DNA of 64,000 nucleotides, from the NCBI GenBank assembly GCA_958439195.1, contig OY288164.1, positions 16,082-80,081 on the forward strand. The letters are read 5' to 3'. Below, one piece after another: positions 57,756 to 64,000 of this stretch (its first letter is position 1; every line of letters starts with the position of its first letter). A program made the translations under genes and the position numbers. The notes beneath the pieces are model-generated. The model was not told the origin of the DNA and did not search any database. It saw nothing but the letters and a program-made list of their open reading frames with translations. Origin of the DNA: an uncultured Paracoccaceae bacterium. GTDB taxonomy: Bacteria; Pseudomonadota; Alphaproteobacteria; Rhodobacterales; Rhodobacteraceae.

Positions 57756-59333
57756 TTACGACTTCTGGAACATGGCGAGCATGCGCCGGGTGACCATGAA
57801 GCCACCGAAAATGTTGATCCCCGCCATGAAGACCGACAAGGCGGCAAGAATGACGACAAGCCAGTTGCCCGACCCGATCTGCATCAAGGCGCCAAGGATG
57901 ATGATCGACGAAATCGCATTGGTGATCGCCATCAGCGGCGTGTGCAGCGAATGCGAGACGTTCCAGATGACCTGAACGCCGACATAGACCGACAGCACAA
58001 AGACGATGAAATGCGACATGAAGCTGGCGGGGGTGTAGATGCCTGCAAGCAGGATCAGCGCGCCACCACCCAAAAGCATGCCCACCTGATTGCGGGTCTG
58101 CGTCTTGAAGGCGGCAACTTCCTTGGCCCGCTTCTCATCAGCCGTCAGTTCCTTGACCTTTTCCTTGGGCTTGGCCGCTGCGATGGCGGCAATCTTGGGC
58201 GGCGGCGGTGGATAGGTCACTGCGCCTTCATGCGCCACGGTGGCCCCGCGGATCACGTCATCTTCCATGTTGTGGACGATGACACCGTCTTTCTTGGGGG
58301 TCAGGTCCGTCAGCATGTGGCGGATATTGGTGGCATAAAGCGTCGACGACTGGGTCGCCATCCGGCTGGGAAAATCGGTGTAACCCACGATGGTGACGCC
58401 GTTTTCAGATACGATCTTCTGGTCCGGCACCGTCAGGTCGCAGTTGCCGCCGCGTTCGGCGGCAAGGTCGATGATGACAGAGCCGGGCTTCATCATGGCG
58501 ACCATATCCGCCGTCCACAGCTTCGGCGCGGGACGGCCGGGGATCAGGGCGGTGGTGATGACGATGTCCATTTCCGGCGCAAGCTCGCGGAATTTGGCAA
58601 GCTGCTTGGCGGCAAAGGCCGGGCTGGAGGGCGCGGCATAGCCGCCCGTCGCGGCCCCATCAGGCAGTTCAGAGGCGTCGAATTCCAGGTAGACAAAGCT
58701 CGCGCCCATCGATTCGATCTGTTCGGCCACTTCGGGGCGCACATCGAAGGCGTTGACGATGGCACCAAGGGAAACGGACGTCCCGATGGCGGCAAGCCCC
58801 GCCACGCCCGCCCCCACGATCAGAACCTTGGCCGGTGGCACCTTACCCGCTGCCGTGACCTGCCCGGTGAAGAAACGGCCGAAATTGTTCCCGGCCTCGA
58901 TCACCGCGCGATAGCCCGCGATATTGGCCATCGATGACAGCGCGTCCATCTTCTGCGCGCGGGAAATGCGCGGGACCATGTCCATGGCCACGACGGTTGC
59001 GCCCTGATCGGCGACCTGCTTCAGCAGCGCCTCGTTCTGGGCGGGCCAGAAAAAGCTGATCAGCGTCTGGCCACGCTTGAGCATCGCGGCCTCCGACGCT
59101 TCGGGGCCGCGCACCTTGACCACCACATCAGCGGCGTCGAACACCGCCTTGGCATCGGGAAGCACCTCGGCCCCGGCTGCGGCATAGGCGGCATCAGAAA
59201 AGCCGGCCTTGGCCCCTGCCCCGGATTGAACCACGCTTGTATGGCCCAGCTTGGCCAGCGCCATCACGGAATCGGGGGTCATTGCCACCCGGTTCTCGCC
59301 TTCGAATATCTCTGTCGGTGCCCCGATTTTCAC
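57756..59333 (-). CDS. pntA: NAD(P) transhydrogenase alpha subunit (single polypeptide)
   Basis: The 525-residue alpha subunit combines the NAD-binding domain I (alanine-dehydrogenase-like, about residues 1-370, with VLIVGAGVAGLAAIGTSVSLGA) and four C-terminal membrane helices (about 420-515). In some alphaproteobacteria these are two genes (pntAA, pntAB); here they are one. A variable Lys/Glu/Pro-rich linker (about 375-405) joins them. The start is GTG at 59333 with a GGGGGAAAA ribosome-binding region; no ATG fits the family N-terminus MKIGAPTEIFEGENRVAMTP. Confidence 0.96.
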   Translation of the reverse strand: MKIGAPTEIFEGENRVAMTPDSVMALAKLGHTSVVQSGAGAKAGFSDAAYAAAGAEVLPDAKAVFDAADVVVKVRGPEASEAAMLKRGQTLISFFWPAQNEALLKQVADQGATVVAMDMVPRISRAQKMDALSSMANIAGYRAVIEAGNNFGRFFTGQVTAAGKVPPAKVLIVGAGVAGLAAIGTSVSLGAIVNAFDVRPEVAEQIESMGASFVYLEFDASELPDGAATGGYAAPSSPAFAAKQLAKFRELAPEMDIVITTALIPGRPAPKLWTADMVAMMKPGSVIIDLAAERGGNCDLTVPDQKIVSENGVTIVGYTDFPSRMATQSSTLYATNIRHMLTDLTPKKDGVIVHNMEDDVIRGATVAHEGAVTYPPPPPKIAAIAAAKPKEKVKELTADEKRAKEVAAFKTQTRNQVGMLLGGGALILLAGIYTPASFMSHFIVFVLSVYVGVQVIWNVSHSLHTPLMAITNAISSIIILGALMQIGSGNWLVVILAALSVFMAGINIFGGFMVTRRMLAMFQKS

Positions 59334-59465
59334 GTTTTTTCCCCCGTCTGTCGCTGCGATGGCAGCATCCGGTTGCTCATCCCTGCGGCACTTATCACCG
59401 CGCAACAATATTTCAAACCCCTGCCGTCACTTTTCCGACTGTTGCCAATCAGAAGGGCCGCAGGA

Positions 59466-59921
59466 TCACAACCACCGCCGCACGCGGGCGGCCCAATCAT
59501 CAAAAGCGGCACCAAAGACGGTGCGCAGGCGTTGTTCTTCCGCCATGATGAACCGGATGCGGATCAGCGCCATGAACAGCGGCACAAGGGGCAGCGCCTG
59601 TGGCACGTCCAGCCACAGGATCGCCGCCGTCAGAAAGCCCGCATCCGCCAGATAAATGGGGTTGCGGCTGAACCTGAATACGCCCGATGTAACCAGTGCC
59701 TGCGGCAACCTGTGCGGGATCACCGTCGTGCGCGCCCGTGCAAATGCACGCAGCGCGCCGCCGAACAGACCAGCGCCCACAAGCGCCAATCCAGCCGCCA
59801 GAAGATCGCCGATCTGGCCGAACAGGTTCATCGGCAGGACACGATCTAACCCCCAGACCGCCGCCAGAAAGGCAGCCAGCCAGATCGGCGGCAGGTCGAT
59901 CCATTTCGGCACAGGTGACAT
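59466..59921 (-). CDS. Isoprenylcysteine carboxyl methyltransferase-like membrane protein
   Basis: A 151-residue membrane protein with about four helices. The C-terminal signature GVFRFSRNPIYLADAGFLTAAILW, followed by EEQRLRTVFGAAFDDWAARVRRWL, matches the ICMT/PEMT methyltransferase fold, which binds SAM at the membrane surface. Bacterial members act on unknown lipid or protein acceptors. AAGGGGG lies immediately before the ATG at 59921, which is close; a GTG three codons later would have better spacing. It is upstream of pntA on the same strand, with a 132-bp gap. Confidence 0.8.
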   Translation of the reverse strand: MSPVPKWIDLPPIWLAAFLAAVWGLDRVLPMNLFGQIGDLLAAGLALVGAGLFGGALRAFARARTTVIPHRLPQALVTSGVFRFSRNPIYLADAGFLTAAILWLDVPQALPLVPLFMALIRIRFIMAEEQRLRTVFGAAFDDWAARVRRWL

Positions 59922-60092
59922 CCCCCTTGTCCAATCGCGCACTTTCTTCCGTTCCCCGCCGGGAATGGCAAGCCCCCAAGGGCGAAATTCGACGTCTTGG
60001 CCACCGAATCCGGCATGGTTTGGGCCAGCGGGGCGGTTGTGGCGGGCGCGGCGACGGGGCATTGTGCAGCCCGACACAAGGGGGAGCCACCG

Positions 60093-61289
60093 ATGACCAC
60101 CGATTTCGCCGCCACGCGGGCCGCGTTCGATTTGCCCGACGGGATCATCTATCTGGACGGCAATTCGTTGGGGCCGTTGCCGAAGGCGGCCGCTGCACGG
60201 GTGGCGCAGGCGGTGCAGGCGGAATGGGGGCAGATGCTGATCACCGGCTGGAACAAGGCCGGATGGATGGAACAGCCCGCCCGTGTGGGTGACCGCATCG
60301 CCCGGCTGATCGGGGCGGAACCCGGCACGGTGGTGATGGGGGATACGCTGTCGATCAAGGTCTATCAGGCGCTGGCCTCGGCGCTTGAGATGAACCCGAC
60401 GCGGCGGGTGATCCTGTCGGATACCGGGAATTTCCCGTCAGACCTGTATATGGCGGATGGTTTGGTGCGGACGTTGGGCGATGGCTACACCTTGCGGACT
60501 GTCGCGCCGGAAGAGGTGCTGGGGGCCATCGACGACACAGTGGCCGTCACGATGATAACAGAAGTGGATTACCGCACGGGCCGCAAGCATGACATGGCGG
60601 CGATCAACGCGCGGGCGCATGAAATGGGCGCGCTGACGGTCTGGGATCTGGCGCATTCGGCGGGGGCGCTGCCGGTGGATCTGGCCGGGGTGGGGGCGGA
60701 TTTCGCGGTGGGCTGCACCTACAAATACCTTAACTCCGGCCCCGGTGGCCCGGCCTTCATCTATGTGGCCCCGCGCCATGCCGAACGGGCGCGTCCGGCG
60801 TTGTCGGGCTGGCTGGGTCACGAATCCCCTTTTGCCTTTGATCTGGGCTATCGCCCCGGTCGTGGGGTGGAACGGATGCGCGTGGGCACGCCGCCCGTGC
60901 TGCAACTGGCAGCACTTGAGGCGGCGATGGATGTCTGGGACATGACGACCATGGCTGATGTGCGCGCGCGATCCATCGAATTGACGGAACGTTTCATCGC
61001 CGAAGTGGAGGCCGCCTGCCCCAGCCTGACACTGGCCAGCCCGCGCGACCCGGAAAACCGGGGTTCGCAGGTGAGTTTCCGCCACCCCGAAGGGTATGCC
61101 ATCATGCAGGCGCTGATTGCGCGGGGCGTGATCGGCGATTTCCGCGCGCCCGATATCCTGCGGTTCGGGTTCACGCCGCTTTACACCACCTTTGACGATG
61201 TGTCGGGCGCGGTGGGTATTCTGGCCGAAGTGATGGACAAGGCGCTGTGGGACCGCGCAGAGTACAAAACCAAGGCCCGCGTCACCTGA
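60093..61289 (+). CDS. kynU: Kynureninase
   Basis: PLP-dependent hydrolase that splits kynurenine into anthranilate and alanine in tryptophan breakdown. The 398-residue protein has IIYLDGNSLGPLPKAA, GWNKAGWME, VWDLAHSAGALPVDL, the lysine-bearing GCTYKYLNSGPGGPAF (Lys about 211) and the active-site stretch GWLGHESPFAFDLGYRPGRGVERMRVGTPP. AAGGGGGAG lies upstream of the ATG. No other kyn genes are in this window. The final nine codons are duplicated just past the stop. Confidence 0.96.
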   Translation: MTTDFAATRAAFDLPDGIIYLDGNSLGPLPKAAAARVAQAVQAEWGQMLITGWNKAGWMEQPARVGDRIARLIGAEPGTVVMGDTLSIKVYQALASALEMNPTRRVILSDTGNFPSDLYMADGLVRTLGDGYTLRTVAPEEVLGAIDDTVAVTMITEVDYRTGRKHDMAAINARAHEMGALTVWDLAHSAGALPVDLAGVGADFAVGCTYKYLNSGPGGPAFIYVAPRHAERARPALSGWLGHESPFAFDLGYRPGRGVERMRVGTPPVLQLAALEAAMDVWDMTTMADVRARSIELTERFIAEVEAACPSLTLASPRDPENRGSQVSFRHPEGYAIMQALIARGVIGDFRAPDILRFGFTPLYTTFDDVSGAVGILAEVMDKALWDRAEYKTKARVT

Positions 61290-61316
61290 CGCAAAACCAA
61301 AGTCCGCGTCACCTGA
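61265..61316 (+). repeat. Imperfect tandem duplication across the kynU stop codon
   Basis: Two 25-bp copies (61265-61289 and 61292-61316) match at 23 of 25 bases and are offset by 27 bp, exactly nine codons. The first copy encodes the kynU C-terminus with its stop; the second repeats almost the same codons and stop in the same frame. It looks like a small, recent in-frame duplication with no effect on the encoded protein. Confidence 0.85.
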
Positions 61317-61331
61317 CCCCCGGAGAAGCCC

Positions 61332-61730
61332 ATGACCACCATCCGCCGCTGGAACCCCGAAGGCATCGCCGCCCCCGCCTCGCGCTATGCCCATGCCGTG
61401 CTGGTGGAGGGGGCGCCGCGCTGGCTGCATCTGTCAGGCCAGATCGGGACGCTGCCGGATGGTCGCGTGGCTGACGGGTTGGCGGCACAGCTTGACGCCT
61501 GTTTCGCCAATGTTCAGGCGGGGCTGGCGGCGGCGGGGATGGGGCGCGGCGATCTGGTAAAGCTGACGGTCTATCTGACGGTGAACACGCCCGAGGCCGT
61601 AGCCACCTATCGCGCCCGCCGGGATGCATGGATCGGGGATGGCCCCCTGCCCGCAGCGACGCTGCTGATCGTGGCGGGGCTGGCCACACCTGCCCTGCTG
61701 GCCGAAGTGGATGCGGTTGCGGCCGGATAG
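61332..61730 (+). CDS. RidA family protein
   Basis: A 132-residue protein of the RidA/YjgF/UK114 family. Its members hydrolyse reactive 2-aminoacrylate-type enamines produced by PLP enzymes. Visible features are LHLSGQIGTLPDG, AAQLDACFANVQAGLAAAGMGRGDLVKLTVYLT and PAATLLIVAGLATPALLAEVDAVA. The catalytic Arg typical of true RidA (before the C-terminal glutamate) is not evident in the TLLIVAGL region, so it may belong to a related YjgF subgroup. It follows kynU by about 40 bp, so it may be co-transcribed with this PLP enzyme gene. Confidence 0.88.
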   Translation: MTTIRRWNPEGIAAPASRYAHAVLVEGAPRWLHLSGQIGTLPDGRVADGLAAQLDACFANVQAGLAAAGMGRGDLVKLTVYLTVNTPEAVATYRARRDAWIGDGPLPAATLLIVAGLATPALLAEVDAVAAG

Positions 61731-61734
61731 CGGT

Positions 61735-62223
61735 ATGGCCCGCATCCGCCCCTTTGCCCTGCCGGATGCCAAAGCGACCCATGCCGTTTTCGTGCAGGCC
61801 GTGCAGATCGGCGCGGCCAGCCGCTATTCCGCAGCGGAGCTGCGGGAATGGCTGCCCGATCCGACCATGCCGGACGATTGGGGTGACTGGCTGGCGCAGC
61901 ACATCACCCTTGTCGCGGATGAAGGCGACAGGGTGACGGGGTTTTTCATGCTGGAGGCGACAGGCTATCTGAACATGGCCTTCGTGACGCCGGATCGGAT
62001 GGGAACCGGCCTTGCCGACCAGCTTTATGCCGCGCTGATGGATGAGGCGCGGCTGCGGGGCATCATCGATCTGACGGTGATTGCCAGCCGCCATGCGCAA
62101 TCCTTTTTTGCCCGTCATGGCTGGCGTTTCGCGCCGGACCTGACATCCATTCCCGGCCACCCGGAAAAGGACATCTCGCATGCCCTGACCCTTAGCCGTG
62201 CGATGCGGCGGGCGCTGGATTGA
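61735..62223 (+). CDS. GNAT-family N-acetyltransferase
   Basis: A 162-residue acetyl-CoA-dependent transferase of unknown substrate. The fold starts with MARIRPFALPDAKATHAVFVQAV, followed by the WGDWLAQHITLVADEGDRVTGFFML strands and the acetyl-CoA loop TPDRMGTGLADQLYAALMDEAR (Q/RxxGxG/A type). The end (LTVIASRHAQSFFARHGW) is typical of GNAT proteins. It starts four bases after the RidA-like gene and is likely in the same operon. Confidence 0.88.
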   Translation: MARIRPFALPDAKATHAVFVQAVQIGAASRYSAAELREWLPDPTMPDDWGDWLAQHITLVADEGDRVTGFFMLEATGYLNMAFVTPDRMGTGLADQLYAALMDEARLRGIIDLTVIASRHAQSFFARHGWRFAPDLTSIPGHPEKDISHALTLSRAMRRALD

Positions 62224-62516
62224 ACGTGCAGGGCCGGGCTGGCCGAAAACGGACGTGTCACGCGGTTTGCTTGCGTCGCGGGCGATTCAACCCTTTGTCC
62301 GACGTGGACAGGGTCGTCGGCAGCATGCGCGGCGCCAAGGCCACGTCAGGTGTGGCTTATCTGCGACGGATGCAGGCGGTTCCACTGTTGCCCGCGCTTT
62401 GGCAGGTGCAGAGGACGCTTTGATTCTTTGACGCAAGCGCCTGCAACCGTTAGGTTAGGCTGCGAAAACCCGCGCAGGCGCTGCTCGCCCTGCGAAACAT
62501 ATGGACCGATGAATTG
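62224..62516 (+). other. 293-bp gap before the L,D-transpeptidase gene
   Basis: No gene is supported here; two short overlapping frames (about 62198-62431) have no recognisable features or ribosome-binding sites. The distal part carries a candidate promoter (62428-62456) for the next gene. The rest shows nothing distinctive. Confidence 0.6.
62428..62456 (+). promoter_or_regulatory. candidate promoter of the L,D-transpeptidase gene
   Basis: TTGACG is followed after exactly 17 bases by TAGGTT, about 60 bp before the ATG at 62517. The -35 box matches the sigma-70 consensus at five of six positions and the -10 box is fair. There is no experimental support. Confidence 0.4.
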
Positions 62517-63395
62517 ATGCGCGCCAGTTTTACAACCCTCATCCGAACCCTGATCGCCGGTGCATTTGCCGCCGTGCTGTCGGCCTGCGTCCCTGATCCC
62601 GCGATGGTAGAGGCCGGGCTGGCCCAGCCCCCTGCCCCGAAAGAGGTGCAAGGCGCCTATCTGGCCACCAAGGACGCCAATATCGACATTCCCGCCCTGC
62701 CGGTCGAGGAAATCCCCCAGCAATTCCGTCGGCAGTCGGTCTATTTCCCGACCAATGAAGTGCCGGGGACGATCATCATCAACCCGGCGCAGCGCGTGCT
62801 GCATTATGTGACCGGCAAGAACCAAGCCATCCGCTATGGCATTTCCGTCGGGCGGTCCGGGTTTGAATGGTCTGGCACCGCGATTGTCAGCGAAAAAAAG
62901 CCCTGGCCCACCTGGACCCCGCCCGCCGAAATGATCGCCCGCGATCCGAAGCTGGCAAAGTGGAAGAATGGCCAACCGGGTGGCCCGTCCAACCCGCTGG
63001 GTGCGCGGGCGATTTACCTGACCACGAATGGGGTGGATTACGGCTATCGCATCCACGGAACGCCGGAATGGCGGTCGATCGGGCGCAATGCATCTTCGGG
63101 GTGCATCCGCATGATCAATCAGGATGTGATGGACCTGTATAGCCGGCTGAAAGGTGGGGAAAAGGTTGTGGTGCTGACACGGGATGGCAATTATCCGACC
63201 CGTCTGGTTCTGCCGCCACCCGCGCCAAAGCCCAAGGTCGCCGCGGCGCCTGCACCGGCCGCGGTGGTGGTTCCGGCTGCGATGCCGACGTTCAACCAAC
63301 AGCTGCAAGGGGTGCCTGCGGCGCTTCAGGCACCGGCCCCGGTTGTTGTTCCCGCCCCGGCCGCGACTGCGGCCCCGGCACCGACTGACGGCTGA
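62517..63395 (+). CDS. L,D-transpeptidase (YkuD domain), predicted lipoprotein
   Basis: A 292-residue periplasmic enzyme. The signal peptide ends in lipobox LSAC (Cys24). The YkuD domain (about residues 85-220) has the catalytic motif HGTPEWRSIGRNASSGCIRM with His180, Cys196 and Arg198. It forms 3-3 crosslinks in peptidoglycan or anchors proteins to it. The C-terminal tail (about 230-292) is Ala/Pro-rich and probably flexible. The ATG at 62517 is used; a TTG lies one codon earlier. A candidate promoter and a terminator make it a one-gene unit. Confidence 0.93.
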   Translation: MRASFTTLIRTLIAGAFAAVLSACVPDPAMVEAGLAQPPAPKEVQGAYLATKDANIDIPALPVEEIPQQFRRQSVYFPTNEVPGTIIINPAQRVLHYVTGKNQAIRYGISVGRSGFEWSGTAIVSEKKPWPTWTPPAEMIARDPKLAKWKNGQPGGPSNPLGARAIYLTTNGVDYGYRIHGTPEWRSIGRNASSGCIRMINQDVMDLYSRLKGGEKVVVLTRDGNYPTRLVLPPPAPKPKVAAAPAPAAVVVPAAMPTFNQQLQGVPAALQAPAPVVVPAPAATAAPAPTDG

Positions 63396-63416
63396 ACCGT
63401 TCATCCCATCAGACAG

Positions 63417-63451
63417 AAAAGGCGCGCAGTTGCACACTGCGCGCCTTTTTT
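63417..63451 (+). terminator. rho-independent terminator after the L,D-transpeptidase gene
   Basis: GGCGCGCAGT-TGCAC-ACTGCGCGCC forms a perfect 10-bp stem with a five-base loop, followed by six T residues and preceded by four A residues, 22 bp after the stop codon. Confidence 0.93.
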
Positions 63452-63628
63452 GTTGCCGTCGCCATTCGCGCCGCCAGTTTCTTCCCGGATCACCGGTTTC
63501 TTTCCGGATCACCAGACTTTTTTCGCCTCTGCGGCAGTTTTTCGATCCGCCTGTCAAAATCGGGGATGTCCGCCGCTCATTGGATCATGCGGGCGGCGGT
63601 CGCCTGCGCGAAACAAGGAGAGACAAGG

Positions 63629-64000
63629 ATGAAACGCACGGCCCTGACCTGCCTTTTGGCCGTAAGCTGCGGCTTGGCCCTGACCGCGGCTGCCGCCAAG
63701 GCAGAACCCTTTGTGCTTTTGGTGCATGAAACCCCAGACCAGATTGCCCGCCGCACCGATCCGGGCGCGGATGGGGCCGCCTATTGGGCCGCCTATGCCG
63801 CTTTCGGGGCCGATGCACAGGCCGCAGGGGTGTTGCGGGGCGGGGCGGCACTGATCGAAGTGCCGGTCTTCGTGACCAGTGACATTGCCAGCACACCTTT
63901 GGTGCTGGGCGGGTTCTTTCAGATCGACGTGCCCGATCTGGAAAGCGCGCGGGACTGGGCCGCCAAACTGCCTGCCGCCGCGACCGGGGCAGTGGAAGTG
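63629..64000 (+). CDS. Exported YCII-related protein, 3' end beyond the window
   Basis: The first 124 codons are present and open to the right edge. A signal peptide is visible (MKRTALTCLLAVSCGLALTAAAAKA, cleavage about residue 25). The mature part (FVLLVHETPDQIARRTDPGADGAAYWAAYAAFGADAQAAGVLRGGAALIE, then DIDV-like QIDVPDLESARDWAAKLPAAATGAVEV) matches the YCII/DGPF fold, a small dimeric barrel. Most YCII proteins are cytoplasmic, so a signal peptide is unusual. AAGGAG lies eight bases before the ATG. Its function is unknown. Confidence 0.78.
   Translation, partial: MKRTALTCLLAVSCGLALTAAAAKAEPFVLLVHETPDQIARRTDPGADGAAYWAAYAAFGADAQAAGVLRGGAALIEVPVFVTSDIASTPLVLGGFFQIDVPDLESARDWAAKLPAAATGAVEV

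Noticed and set aside
62198..62431. Small gene after the GNAT gene
   Set aside because: Two overlapping short frames exist, but neither has a good ribosome-binding site, a recognisable family or conserved-looking sequence.

Overview
The window is a dense chromosomal segment (almost no gap over 300 bp, high GC, GC-rich third positions) from an alphaproteobacterium. It is very probably a member of the Rhodobacteraceae/Paracoccaceae. The reasons are a complete nuo operon interrupted by small accessory genes of the DUF5333 and DUF5337 kind, TatABC next to a DUF815 ATPase gene, a CIO-type cydAB, PntA encoded as one polypeptide, and two copies of a short intergenic repeat containing CAAGATGAA. I cannot go below family level from this sequence alone. 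No tRNA, rRNA, CRISPR array, insertion sequence or prophage was seen. The gene starts given here were chosen from Shine-Dalgarno spacing and overlaps with the neighbouring gene.

Layout. 1-2008 (minus): tatA-tatB-tatC and the 5' end of a DUF815 ATPase gene. 2161-3657 (plus): two related YafY-type regulators flanking a small dimeric alpha/beta-barrel (ABM-like) gene; identical-type palindromes CTGACA-N6-TGTCAG lie before the first regulator and before the ABM gene. 3647-5596 (minus): an orphan FbpC-like ABC ATPase and an SDR lacking the usual YxxxK. 5739-9275 (plus): release factor 3 and a RhlE-type DEAD-box helicase with a structured leader. 9366-32757 (minus): one long, tightly packed unit, nuoA-B-C-[sulfotransferase]-D-E-[HhH membrane protein]-[DUF5337]-F-[MycE-like methyltransferase]-[lipoprotein]-[DUF5333]-[DUF3291]-[59-aa protein]-G-[lipoprotein]-H-I-[CMD-like]-J-[lipoprotein]-K-L-M-N, running on into birA-coaX-rnj. 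33106-39467: creA, a DegT-type aminotransferase with gph, then glmU-glmS-alkD-like. 39766-43421: moaA and cydAB. 43481-48702 (minus): M20 amidohydrolase, YegD/Hsp70-like protein, FAD oxidoreductase-argE. 48904-54740 (plus): a complete peptide-type ABC importer (two ATPases, binding protein, two permeases). 54812-59921 (minus): DUF3422, pntB-pntA and an ICMT-like methyltransferase. 60093-64000 (plus): kynU-ridA-GNAT, a lipoprotein L,D-transpeptidase and a truncated YCII-like exported protein.

How the genes work together. The core of the window is respiratory and redox energy metabolism: complex I, proton-translocating transhydrogenase and a cyanide-insensitive-type quinol oxidase. Amino-sugar and peptidoglycan supply (glmU, glmS, L,D-transpeptidase), cofactor synthesis (moaA, coaX, birA), RNA turnover (rnj, DEAD-box helicase) and peptide/amino-acid scavenging (opp-type importer, argE, M20, FAD oxidase, kynU) surround it. 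The least explained part is the set of eleven non-core genes embedded in the nuo operon. Several are joined to their neighbours by 4-bp ATGA overlaps. They include enzymes of known fold (a PAPS-type sulfotransferase, a MycE-like methyltransferase and a cysteine-free CMD-fold protein), three lipoproteins and several small proteins with no obvious respiratory role. Whether they modify or assemble complex I, or only share its transcript, is the main open question here.
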